Shown: positions 24,157-33,373, counted from the stretch's first letter. The stretch is DNA of 35,108 nucleotides from Scedosporium boydii (GCA_002221725.1 NJFT01000321.1:1-35108); one strand, 5' to 3'. Notes: generated from the letters alone by a model not told the origin. Numbers and translations are program-made.

Positions 24157-25067
24157 TCAAGAATTCCACCAAATCCACCACTCATCAGCGACATCAGTGA
24201 ATCCCATGCTCCCCAGCTGGCGGGAGACTCGGCTTCTCCAATCCGGCCGCGCGTCTTCATCCTCGACCGGAAGATCCATTCCACTGGAGAAGCAACGGTA
24301 CAAATCCATTCCTTGGGAACGAACCCAGCTGTCTCCCAATCTATTATTCCGACCGACGTCTTAGAAGGTTTAACAATAACGTTCCCCGGCTCCAAGTCGC
24401 AGTGGTAGAAGACGCACGTCGAACAATCCATGCCCAGCTCCTTGCAGTTGCTCAGGAGGTGCTGAGGGTCGCAATTTTTCTCATCCCCAAGCTTGGTGAA
24501 AAAAAAAGTCTGATATATGCTGGCCATCGACGCCGCTGATACTTGCACCCTTCCATTGCGCAAGCTCCTGGCAGATGTTGGCAATACGGCACACGTAGTC
24601 GTGCCTTGTCGTCTCATCCATCTCAGGCCATGCTTCGCTAAGCGTCCGGCCCTGCAGTTTACTGAGGACAATGTAATATCGGCCGTTGAATTCGGCATGA
24701 TAATGCACGTTTGGGATATCAAAGCTGAGAGGACCATTTCTGTGAAGGTAGTCAAGAGTAACATGCTCCCTTGTCGCTGTTGGTATAATAACCTCTTTTA
24801 CTTTGATAAACGCTTCGCCGACGCGCCAGACTGCGGAGACACCTCCTGCATCGTAGACTTTTTGGAGTTCGCTCGTCTGGGAAAGTGGCCGAGATTCAGG
24901 AATGGAAATGGCCTCTGAAAGGGCAAAGAACGAACCTCACCGCCACTCCACGAAGGTCGATCAAGTGGAGGTGAGCGCTGCCGAGAGAGCAGCAGCTTGT
25001 TTGCAATTATCCATGAATTATCGTCGACCTCTCGTATCGAGCTGTGGACGGGATGCGTATTCGCCAT
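24157..25067 (-). pseudogene. Broken APH/choline-kinase-like phosphotransferase gene
   Basis: Parts of a fungal APH-family protein occur in order on the minus strand in three reading frames. Frame 1 (from the ATG at 25067) gives MANTHPVHSSIREVDDNSW to PSWSGGE. Frame 2 begins near SFFALSEAISIPE and runs through VRHT-like core sequence to SGVDGQHISD. Frame 3 carries the catalytic loop (FYHCDLEPGNVIV) and GIIDWETAGFVPKEWI. The C-terminus (SSGMDLPVEDEDARPDW to ADEWWIW) again needs another frame. Lesions sit at about 24932-24939, in an A9 run at 24499-24507 (eight would restore frame) and at about 24291-24304. The first could be a 26-bp pseudo-intron in phase, but that is too short to splice. The catalytic Asp/Asn motifs remain. 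Three breaks favour a real pseudogene over sequencing error. Substrate unknown. Confidence 0.7.
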
Positions 25068-25718
25068 CGTAGTTTCAACGAGTCCGTGTCTTCAGACTCT
25101 ACGCATTTGGACGATACACAGAAGAAGCCAGAGAACGAACCATTTAGGGAGGCCTTGGTGAGAAAAAGTCTATCACAAAAGCAAAGGCTGAGAAAAGGCG
25201 GATTCGTTCTCTCAGTTTTAAGGGGGAGCTTTGAAAGGGGAGAAGGTCGGGTTCATATCCTAAATTACCGTCCTTCGGTGTCTTCTCCTTCTCCATGGCA
25301 TGCCAACATGGTTCCGAGTTGATATGGTTGATTTCGAATGAACAAGATGTTGAAGTTGTCAGCGCCTACCATTTACAAGGTCATTGAAACCTTCGAATCT
25401 ACTTTTACATCTTGGACTTACCCAAAGCATTTTGATTAAGCATCCCATATCCATATATCAATATTGAATGGTGTAAACTTGATGATTAATATATCATACG
25501 AAGAAAGCGCGCTGTGTAGCTCCGCTGCTCCGCTGCATAGAGTCGACATTCAAGCGATAAAACCCGTGGTTTGTTCCGATGGCGTGTGCTGCAGCTGGGC
25601 AGGGATCGATCAACTGATCATTGATCAATTGAAATAGCTTGAGCAATTCTTATATCGCTCAAAGCATCATTGATCTCAATCATCACCATATCCCTTCAGC
25701 ACACCCTCCATCGTCAAG
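25068..25718. other. Intergenic upstream of the Tse2-like gene A
   Basis: 651 bp, AT-rich in the middle. It carries GATCAACTGATCATTGATCAATTG at about 25606-25631 just upstream of the gene start; a related TCAATTGATCAATTGAT lies on the far side of the phosphotransferase pseudogene. Confidence 0.45.
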
Positions 25719-26490
25719 ATGATTGTGCGAGTAGCTCGAACCCTCCGTCCGCTCCGTCTGGGCCGACTTGCGTTCGCCCCTCCTCGGAAGCGATATTTCT
25801 CAGTGAAGGCCATCTATTCCACTTTTCCTGCCACACTCCACTATTACAGCCCACGCCCAGAGTCAAGGCTCTACGATCACAGAGAATACAACAGCCGTCC
25901 AGACAATCTCCATGATGAAGGGGTGATTGTGGATGAGGACGGTCGCGTGTACCCACACGCTACGGGATCAGGTAGGAAACCTCTTATCACAACACCTAGA
26001 CGTAAATGACTGAACAATTATGACAGGAATTTCCAATGGTGCCATCATGCAGCCCAATACCTTTTCGATGCAGGAAATCATCCGCCAGAACTATGATGAG
26101 GCTATTGAGCGGGAGGAAGAGGAAGGAAGTGTCGAGACGCCCTTTATTTTCACCATTCCCAAAGGTCGCGAAGTTCCTTACCCTCTTTTCATCCTAGACT
26201 GACAGAATCGTGTGTACAGGAACACCTATCCCGGAGCATCTGATTCTTATCAATGAGTACTTGGCTAGGTTCTCCCTTCAACCGTCCCGCGCCATGACTC
26301 TCAAAGGTGAGGCAATACTGAACCGAACTGACTGCAAAATGACATTGACACCGCTCTAGAACTGAATCGATCGTTGGACGAGTTTTATGACAAGAACGCC
26401 ATTAAAGAAGCCCCCGATGACTGGATAGACAGGCACCCTTACGAGAACGCCTTGGATGAAGGGCTCGATGAAACTTGGATGGCTAAATGA
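25719..26490 (+). CDS. Tse2-like ADP-ribosyltransferase-domain protein A
   Basis: Four exons: 25719-25971, 26027-26164, 26220-26306 and 26360-26490, 202 residues, all phase-1 junctions. The N-terminus is Arg-rich without acidic residues (MIVRVARTLRPLRLGRLAF, then RKRYFSV) and resembles a mitochondrial presequence. The core pattern is FPATLHYY, VDEDGRVYPHATG, NGAIMQPNTFSMQ, FTIPKGTPIPEHL, RFSLQPSRAM and ELNRSLDEFYDK. From knowledge of the family this matches the fungal members of the Tse2 ADP-ribosyltransferase-toxin fold (Pfam ADPRTs_Tse2), named for a Pseudomonas type VI effector; the I-P-x-G-T-x-I-P motif and the following Lys/Arg-Gln-Pro segment are shared. Whether it is catalytic or toxic is unknown. 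No immunity-like gene is recognised. The second intron has a weak donor (GTCGCG) but a good branch (GACTGAC). Confidence 0.7.
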
Positions 26491-26978
26491 GGGTCGGACC
26501 GTCGAACCCACAAGCTTCCTTTCTTCAACTAGGCTTCTATTATCCTGGTTTCTAGGCACGGGCGACTCAGACAAGCGGAGACGATTCTCCCAAGTTACGG
26601 GAAGGCTATCATGCAAGTCCACGGATCTATGGTCGATATCGTCCATCTTTCGTTTGCTTTCGACATCTTCCACAATTGGCACTCGCTGCGGCCCGATGAT
26701 TGAGAACTTGATTTTAAGCCCGAATATGTCTTTCGGGTTTCGGGGTGTGTATACTTGTGAAGCTTCAAGTCTATTATCTTATTTTGCGTAGAGCGACACT
26801 ACGACGAGAGCCTCGAGAATACCACAAGACCGTAGCTTCCCGCTGTAGAGCATCATGTGCTATGCCCAAAAGGGGAGTGAGGGGTGAGTATGGAGTGAGT
26901 AGGGTACTGTACATAATATACATAATAGGGCGCAGATTGACGGGCCTTGCTGGATGTGCGATTATCAGTTGGGTGAAC
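26491..26978. other. Intergenic between convergent Tse2-like genes
   Basis: 488 bp of shared 3' flank. No conserved frame or motif that would indicate a partner or immunity gene is seen. Confidence 0.45.
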
Positions 26979-27700
26979 CTATTTGATCCACTCAGTCGCC
27001 TTGGGATATTCCTTGAGCCACTGGTCCCTCGTGAACACTCTGCCGCGACTCATCAGGAACTGCGTTATATGCTCGTCAAGTTCTAGCAGAGGTCAGTCAG
27101 CAAGAACGACAACTGTGATGTTAGGAGGAGCTCATTTACCCCCAATGCTCATTATCCTCGCCGGCTGAAGGGAGTAGTGGTCTGTTCGCTCGTGGACGAG
27201 AAGTAGGTCATCCGGAAGCGCCGTCCCTGAGTGTTGTTAGCCACGGTAGACACGTCATTGACCAAAGGAAAGACCATTACATCGAGCAGTGACAGCTTCG
27301 TTGAAGAGAGTTCTCGGTAGGAAAGGTAGCTTACAAATCTGGCTCACCTTTTGGTATCGAATACACAATCACGTCGTCGCCTCTAAACCTCCAGGACACT
27401 AAGCTCTGCTGATATGGTGTATTTGGCCTCAACGACGCGCCGTTTGGAGCTGGAGGGGAAGTCAGGGAGGTTCTCACGGGCAACGACTAATTTGATGCGT
27501 TTTGGGAACTAATAAATAGCCTACTCGCCTACGTATTTCAGAGGGTTAAGCGCCTTCGGCTCGACGACTCCATTCTCGGCGAAGATATCATAGACATGAC
27601 GCCGGGGCTTCCAGGCTCGCAGCCGGACTGTGAGGCCGTTGTTTACTCGGAAGAGCTCCAGCGGGAATGTTCTGAAAACGCCAATCAAATTAGGTGGCAT
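26979..27700 (-). CDS. Tse2-like ADP-ribosyltransferase-domain protein B
   Basis: Four exons: 27529-27700, 27348-27449, 27140-27226 and 26979-27082, 154 residues. An upstream in-frame ATG at 27841 would give 201. The core follows gene A's order: FPLELFRVNNGL, FAENGVVEPKALNPLKYV, APNGASLRPNTPYQQSL, VYSIPKGTALPDDLLLVHE, HYSLQPARIMSIGELDEHI and a C-terminal WLKEYPKATEWIK. Intron positions in the IPK|G, (S/T)(I/L)|EL sites match those of gene A, so the two share ancestry despite low identity. The ELFR segment aligns better with the Tse2 LYR motif than gene A's LHYY. The first intron works only as GC-AG (TAG|GCGAGT). It is convergent with gene A. Activity and targets are unknown. Confidence 0.68.
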
Positions 27701-28238
27701 ATTGATACAGCCCAATCCAAAGTGTTGGACTTTAGGGAGCAACCAGATCTCCTTGAATGACGAGGACTCTGAATTTCGGAGGGAATGGTGATAACGAGAA
27801 TTCTCTTTTATTTCCAAAAAGGGACTTTGTACGACGTACATAATATTGTATATCTAAAATCGTCTCAAAAACGATCAATTGCCTCTTATGTTGGAACCAA
27901 CAACCTTGCAGAACCTGCCGTGTTATTGTATAACGACGATATAACCCTGAAGCTCTCTATTTACTGTGGAATCCTAGTTTTTTTTTTTTTTTTTTTTTTT
28001 TTTTCTTTCTTTCAGGATGGCAAAATGTAGTTTTATCTAAAGTAGAGAGTGGGTGTCGTGGAAATAGAATGATCAAGAATTTTGTGGCGATATTATCTTG
28101 CATGCCTCGAAAAATCAAGCAAACATTATACTCGTCAAGTCCCGCAAGAAGGAAAATGAAGAAGACCAAAACGGGGCCGCCCAAGCCTAGCTGTCTTTTA
28201 TAGCTCACTACTACTAGGGAAGTCCACTTGTACTTCGT
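27701..28238. other. Intergenic upstream of Tse2-like gene B, with T27 tract
   Basis: Contains an alternative N-terminal extension of gene B (to 27841) and a long homopolymer. No further gene seen. Confidence 0.45.
27978..28004 (+). repeat. T27 homopolymer
   Basis: Twenty-seven T residues followed by CTTTCTTTCAG. It could be a microsatellite, an old poly(A) on the minus strand, or an assembly artefact. Confidence 0.8.
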
Positions 28239-28239
28239 A
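28230..28239 (+). repeat. Dispersed GTACTTCGTA motif, copy 4
   Basis: Exact copy that runs into the ATG of the decayed gene below. Confidence 0.6.
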
Positions 28240-28912
28240 TGGCAACGGCGATCGGCCTCGATCTTTGCTACGACGAGGATACAGTGGGTTGGCTGTCACC
28301 CAACTATGAATTTGAATCCGTCATACATTCGATCTTCTCCGTCCAGCCATCGGACCAGTTAAAGTAAGTAGAGCACAAAGCCCCGAAAGCTCGGAGACCA
28401 GCCAGAAGACTCCCAATCCAGGACGGCTCGCACCTCGAAATGTCTTTCCCAACCGTCATCAGCAGCAGCCGTGGTAGGTGAAGCATACTTCTCCTAGGCG
28501 AGAACATTCTTTGCGATGGAAGTTTGAATGGGCGAATACACCAAAGGCTGTCGCAGATCTATCGCAATTTGTCTAGGTGGGCGATCTTTCTTTTTCAGAC
28601 AAGAATGGCTACGTACCAACTCTATGGCGATGTAGAGCTTCGATTTCAGCAATTGTTGGAAGGAGACCGGGAAGGCTATTTTCATCACACAACAAAGAGA
28701 GCGCCAGAGTTGTTCTTTGCATTTCCGCCTACATACCTCACTACACTGTTTCGCTATTGGAGTCGAATGTTGGCCGAGGTGGTTAGCGAAACGGGCATTT
28801 AGCGTCTTCGCTATTAAGTTCAATGTGGGATCCAGGCTCCACTGGCCTGTTCCAACAAGAGGACGTTGCAGTGGACTTCGTGCAATTGTATGAGGCAGTA
28901 TTACCTTTGTAA
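28239..28912 (+). pseudogene. Decayed gene, possibly actin-fold (Hsp70-like) ATPase
   Basis: The ATG at 28239 opens 42 codons with GLDLCYDEDTVGWLSP, which resembles the phosphate-1 loop of Hsp70/actin-fold ATPases (G-[IL]-D-L-...-T-V). The frame then meets a GTAAGT donor at 28364. Downstream, protein-like sequence appears in another frame (EHSLRWKFEWANTPKAVADL, then SDKNGYVPTLW, then LASSLLSSMWDPGSTGLFQQ) and is interrupted by at least two in-frame TAG codons (28570-28572 region and about 28786) before the stop near 28910. I read this as an N-terminal gene fragment in decay. The family call is tentative, and chance open frames are possible. Confidence 0.35.
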
Positions 28913-29335
28913 AACTGCTCACGGCTCCAGGAACAGGGGTCATTGGCCAATAGAACGTCGGCAGTATAAGCACTGTTATTTGCATTTATTCATCAACGTA
29001 AAAAGGTTTCATGCTTGTACCAGTGTCTTCCATTGCCTCCTCGTCTCTCAGGTCTTGGGAGACCTCCCTCTATGGGGTAGATACGCTCGTGTAATCATCT
29101 GAGCGAGGCTCTTCGTTTTAGTTCTTTCGATTCTATTCCGGAATCGGATCCCAGGGACTAATATCATCGCCTCGTCCCTAATGCCTAATGCATCCGACGA
29201 TCCGTAGTCGCAGAACTGTGGCAATTCTAGACTCAGCCATGTCCCATGTTCCCAAGGATTGCCATTGGATCATCATTAGCATGTCTTGCTGCCGTTATGC
29301 AGCATGTAAAATTATCCCCGGAGCCTGATGGAAAA
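28913..29335. other. Intergenic 3' of lrp1
   Basis: 423 bp. No gene or clear signal is seen. Confidence 0.45.
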
Positions 29336-29976
29336 CTACGACTGCTTGCTCCTTTTTTGCTTCTTGCTCTTGCCATCAGGTGTGGGCGTGTCCTTGCCTT
29401 GTTCTGAGTCAGGTCGCCTTTTGCCAATACTGGTGAGGAATGCCTTTGCCTTCTCTTTGGCAATCTGCTCTGCGAGCTTGTTCTTCAGTGCTTGATCATC
29501 CGACTATTTGAGCCATCATTAGCAACGGTTTCGAGAATTTGAGATAGGCTTGAATGCGCGCCTGCGCCTAGCATACCAGACCAGCCTTGATCATCCTCGT
29601 AGCAGCTTCAGTGTCAACTTTCTGCGTCCTGGACTGTGGCTGTGGAGGATTCTCAGCTGCTTCTATTTTGTCAAAATACTGCTTCACCCTCTTAAGCTCA
29701 GTTGTGAAGACTGGGTGGTTGAGCGCATCTGCGCCTTGAAGTCTGAGGCTAGCTACTGATCATCAGGATGATGTCGCTTAAAGAGAACGGGATCCTCTTA
29801 CAGAATAATAGACTTTCAAGAGCATAGTTGGTTAAAGTAAACAATTTGGCCCTATCAACCAGGGGCAGCTGTGTCGAGTTTGAAATATTTTCTAGCAGCG
29901 GTTTGATAGTGGCTTCCACTTTGTCAAGCTGTGCCTCGAGCTTGTCCAGGTCCGGTGAAATGTCTTGAACAGACAT
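29336..29976 (-). CDS. LRP1: Lrp1/Rrp47 (C1D family) nuclear exosome cofactor
   Basis: Three exons: 29802-29976, 29577-29752 and 29336-29503, 172 residues. The N-terminal Sas10/C1D domain shows LDKVEATIKPLLENI, LPLVDRAKLFTLTNYALESLLF and, across the first 49-bp intron, SLRLQGADALNHPVFTELKR then VKQYFDKIEAAEN. The C-terminus is basic (GKRRPD, KSKKQKRSKQS), as in yeast Rrp47/Lrp1, which binds RNA and partners Rrp6 in the nuclear exosome for 3'-end processing of 5.8S rRNA and snoRNAs. The third acceptor follows a GCTAATG branch. It is divergent from the PanE-like gene, sharing about 490 bp of upstream DNA. Confidence 0.92.
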
Positions 29977-30468
29977 CTTGGTTTAGAGAATGTAGGGATG
30001 TTCGACAAAAATTAGATGGCTGTCTGAGCTGCTGAACAGTAAGCGTTGAAGACAGCCTTCCCAGCGGTCTATGATGAGAAAAGGCATCACAAATTTGGGT
30101 CAGGCCCAATATGCATTTACCCGATTTTCACCAACCCCGTTTGTCAGACTTGAATTATGCATTCAATTTTTATTGACGAATTGCAACAACCGAAATTACT
30201 CATCCGTCACCTTCCGAACCAGAAAATCAGGCGCGCCACTGTCAAGCGGGAAAAATCCGAATTTGTCTCCATCAATCCTGGAGACCTTCCCGGCCCATCT
30301 TGACGACAAACTCGAATCGCACGTTTAAAAACGATATGTGGCTGCGTTCTTTTTCGACGACTATGCTCTTAATCCATTAATCTCGCCTGTGTTAAGATCA
30401 TTGGGTTCTTTCCCCGTGGTCAACTGGGCCACGATCGATCCACCATCCAGTCCCGTTTCACCATCACT
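29977..30468. promoter_or_regulatory. Divergent promoter region of lrp1 and the PanE-like gene
   Basis: 492 bp. The next plus-strand gene finds no in-frame ATG here: its frame is open only back to a stop at 30370-30372. ATGs at 30336 and 30363 are in another frame that stops at 30378. Confidence 0.5.
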
Positions 30469-31998
30469 GTGGCCAGCAGCCTAGCAGACCGCCGAGCTAC
30501 TGCTCGGATACCTCAGATACTCAAACAATGTTTCCACGGTAGCACTGGCGTGGGCCGGGCGGCCATTGGATCTCAACCCGTCAGATTCTTCCGGACACAC
30601 TCCCCTTCAAGCTCCCGTACCGGCACTAGCGCTGCCGAACGAGAACCATCCACTCTTCACCATTCTAGACCACCCTTACTCCCTTCCGCTCAACCGACAC
30701 GAACTTCCAAAACCAATATCTCTCCAACATGTACTACCAATACCTCAGCTAAGGACGAGCCACCTGCAGCACTCTGGACCCGAGGTGGCGATGGCATGTG
30801 GGCGTTGCAAAAGACAAGCCCTTCTCTTGAGCTACCCGTTCCTCCTGTTCTCTCCCGAGACCGAAGCGTTGATGCCAATGCTTCCCGAACACTACACATA
30901 TTAGGCACGGACGCCAAAGCTCGATTCCTCGCCTTCGAGTTACAACCGCTCTACGACTCGGTCCATCTCCTGAAGCCTACTCGCAACAAGATTGTAGACT
31001 TGGAATTTAACCCGAACCACGGGCGTACGGGTTCCCGACGAGGCTTGAGGAGGGACGAGGACCGTGACGAGCAGGGGACAGATCGCGCGACCCTTTCGGA
31101 GGGACACATCAGCAATTTAGTGACTACGGGGCCTGCCGTTGACTGCGTCAGGCAAATGCAAAAGTTAAAACACCGTATCGACAGCGAAACCACGCTCTGT
31201 CTCGTACATGATGGATTGGGAGTTGCCGAGGAACTGAGTGAGACGGTATTTGGTGGCACGAGTGCCGCTGAGCCTGAATATGTGCTTGGCCACCTGGCAT
31301 CCGATCAGTTCCGCCGGAATCGGAATACTTCTACGTTCAACAAACCGTCCGCTTCTAGCCTAGAGAAGGGCGAGGTCCACATGGTTCCCGAACTAAAGAC
31401 ACGTCTTGTACCGATCGATCCCAAGTCCTCTAAACCACCCAAGGAGTCGCCACTCGCCGCCGATCTCATCAGCTCGTTCAAGACGTCCCTGCACTTGAAC
31501 GCCCAACTAACGCCGTTCCACAAATGGCTCCACGTCAAGTTCCAAGCGATGATTTTCACCGCCGTCGTCGATCCGGTCTGCGTCGTGGTGGGGTGCCGAT
31601 ACGATGAGGTTACCCAGATCAAATGGGGCATGAGCCTCATTATGATGCTTCTAGATGAGATTCAGGACGTGGTTGCCGCACTCCCCGAGGTTGAGCACTC
31701 GCCGCTTATCCGGAACATGGTCGAGCGAGAGTCTCTGAGGAAAGTGTGTCTCGCAAAACTTCGGTCCATGAAACCGACCCCGAGCCGAATGGCCGCCGTG
31801 CTCGCGCAAGGCCGGAATGTCGACATCGACTCCTTCAACGGATATTTCATCAGGAGAGGGAAACAACTGGGCGTACCCTGCCCGAATAATGAAATGGTGG
31901 TTGCTATGATTAAGGCTAAACATGGGATGCGTCTGAAGCAGTTAGAGGAGAGTATTCCTTTCGAGATCACGTCACGGCCGCATCGGGACCTGTATTAG
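30469..31998 (+). CDS. Ketopantoate-reductase-like (ApbA/PanE) mitochondrial protein, start unclear
   Basis: A single long exon. The feature start is a GTG, used only to mark the likely leader; the true initiator is uncertain. The first in-frame ATG is codon 110. Codons 9-50 are Arg-rich with no acidic residues (ARIPQILKQCF, GSQPVRFFRTH) and look like a mitochondrial presequence, so starting at codon 110 would discard it. The N-terminal Rossmann part is degenerate (LHILGTDAKARFLAFE, with no intact GxGxxG). The C-terminal helical ApbA/PanE domain is clear (LTPFHKWLHVKFQAMIFTAV, DPVCVVVGCRYDEV, NGYFIRRGKQLGVPCPNNEM). The family reduces ketopantoate to pantoate (PanE, yeast Pan5), but fungal relatives such as Cbs2 work in mitochondrial translation. 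The lost nucleotide-binding glycines favour a non-enzymatic role. Confidence 0.75.
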   Translation: MASSLADRRATARIPQILKQCFHGSTGVGRAAIGSQPVRFFRTHSPSSSRTGTSAAEREPSTLHHSRPPLLPSAQPTRTSKTNISPTCTTNTSAKDEPPAALWTRGGDGMWALQKTSPSLELPVPPVLSRDRSVDANASRTLHILGTDAKARFLAFELQPLYDSVHLLKPTRNKIVDLEFNPNHGRTGSRRGLRRDEDRDEQGTDRATLSEGHISNLVTTGPAVDCVRQMQKLKHRIDSETTLCLVHDGLGVAEELSETVFGGTSAAEPEYVLGHLASDQFRRNRNTSTFNKPSASSLEKGEVHMVPELKTRLVPIDPKSSKPPKESPLAADLISSFKTSLHLNAQLTPFHKWLHVKFQAMIFTAVVDPVCVVVGCRYDEVTQIKWGMSLIMMLLDEIQDVVAALPEVEHSPLIRNMVERESLRKVCLAKLRSMKPTPSRMAAVLAQGRNVDIDSFNGYFIRRGKQLGVPCPNNEMVVAMIKAKHGMRLKQLEESIPFEITSRPHRDLY

Positions 31999-32453
31999 AT
32001 GGATTAGATGGTTTTGGCAAAATCTATACGTCTCCATATGTAGAGTATCATCTTTCTGATTTTTTTTATTTTGTATTTTATTTTGGGGCAAGGTTGAGGG
32101 GAGGCATATGTTCGCATTAGAGATTCGGTATAGAACCCAATTGGACAGACCTTCAAGCATTGTTTTGTTCACTTTTTCTAGCGTTCAGGCACACTAGTGA
32201 GATAGAAGCTGCGCAAGAGCCTCGCCATCGATGGATGGATACGAGGCGGCAGCAACTGATGTCTTACTATCGGGGAAGTAGTTATACAGCAAACAGGTCA
32301 TCACGGTTGTTGGAAGCGGCGTAGAAACGAATGCCAACCTTGACATTTACAGGGGGATATTCGTATGTTACAATGCCTGGCCATCCCGTACGAGGTGCAG
32401 CAGGCTCTATCTAGTATCTTAACCGTTCCCAAAATATACACACATACTCCATT
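31999..32453. other. Intergenic between convergent PanE-like and CIA30 genes
   Basis: 455 bp of 3' flank, AT-rich near 32055-32085. No gene seen. Confidence 0.5.
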
Positions 32454-33373
32454 TCATTCCTTTGCGTTTGGCTCCGAGCCGGGATTCCACCCGACCTTCT
32501 CTCCCGAGCGCGTTTTCAAGCTCCCCGTGCTCATAGGCGGCGCATCTTCCGTATCTGCCTCCTCCGGATTATTTGTAGCCCATATCCTCTCGATGCAAAG
32601 CTCAAACGGCCCCGGTATCCTATCCGTCAATCCCACGCCTATGCTCTTCACTTTTTGCCTCAGAATCTCAGTCTGCGGCTCGATCACCATGCCATGGTTT
32701 GTCCTCACGAAATCATTCCAGTGAATCAGCACAGTCTCCCACTGACCGGGCCTCTTCGCAAAGAGACGATGCTGATGCAGATCTGTCTGCACGATAGACT
32801 CTGTCTGGACGTTTACGAAGTAGCTCCTGCCATCGGACTTTATGCGCAAGGCGAGGTAGTCGTAAGGGTCGATGTTCCAGTAGCTGCGGCCGAATATGGT
32901 GGGTTTGCGGTCGGGCGTGCGCCACGCTGCGTAGCCTGTGCGCTGGATCTCGGGGCGATCTTTGGGGAGCTCTGTGGATATCGCTCCATGGAAGCGGGCG
33001 TAGCCGGCGGTTTGGGGGAGGTGGAGGGTCGAGGAGGATGAGGATTTGGGAGTGGTGGTGGTTTGCTGAGAGGATTCAGAAGGGCGCCATTCGAGATGGC
33101 TCTGCGAGAAGCCGCCAATATCGGCGTCGGATAGTATTTTACATTCTTTCACGGATTCGGGGTTGTCGAAGGCGTGGAGGGCGTATGGGCCCTGCGGGCC
33201 ACGGATAGCTTCGAGATTAACGGCTGCCATGATGAGGGTTTTAGGTCAGTCTAAAGTGTCGGAAAGGTCTGGCTGTTATCGCGCGGGGCCAACGTACCAA
33301 TCTGGGTGTACCGTTTTAGCTCATCTATACTCCTCCCCACGAAGCCCCTATATAAGCGAAATGTCGGCCTCAT
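32454..33373 (-). CDS. CIA30 (complex I intermediate-associated protein 30) family protein
   Basis: Two exons: 33298-33373 and 32454-33223, 281 residues. Starting at the internal ATG at 33230 misses the first exon, which encodes MRPTFRLYRGFVGRSIDELK and joins through a 74-bp intron (CTGAC branch) to AVNLEAIRGPQGPYALHAFD. The body is a CIA30 domain: GYARFHGAIS, YAAWRTPDRKPTIFGRSYWN, YDYLALRIKSDGRSYFVNVQ and WETVLIHWNDFVRTNHGMV. CIA30/NDUFAF1 is a chaperone for mitochondrial complex I assembly. Fungi also have cytosolic CIA30-domain proteins, but the basic N-terminus supports mitochondrial import. The C-terminal tail (SLKTRSGEKVGWNPG) is typical of the fungal family. Confidence 0.92.

Noticed and set aside
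24910..24940. A 26-bp intron in the phosphotransferase gene that would keep phase
   Set aside because: It is far below the length at which fungal introns splice and has no branch point; an indel fits better.
30336..30380. ATG at 30336 (MWLRSFSTTM...) as first exon of the PanE-like gene
   Set aside because: Its frame stops at 30378 and no usable donor occurs before the stop.
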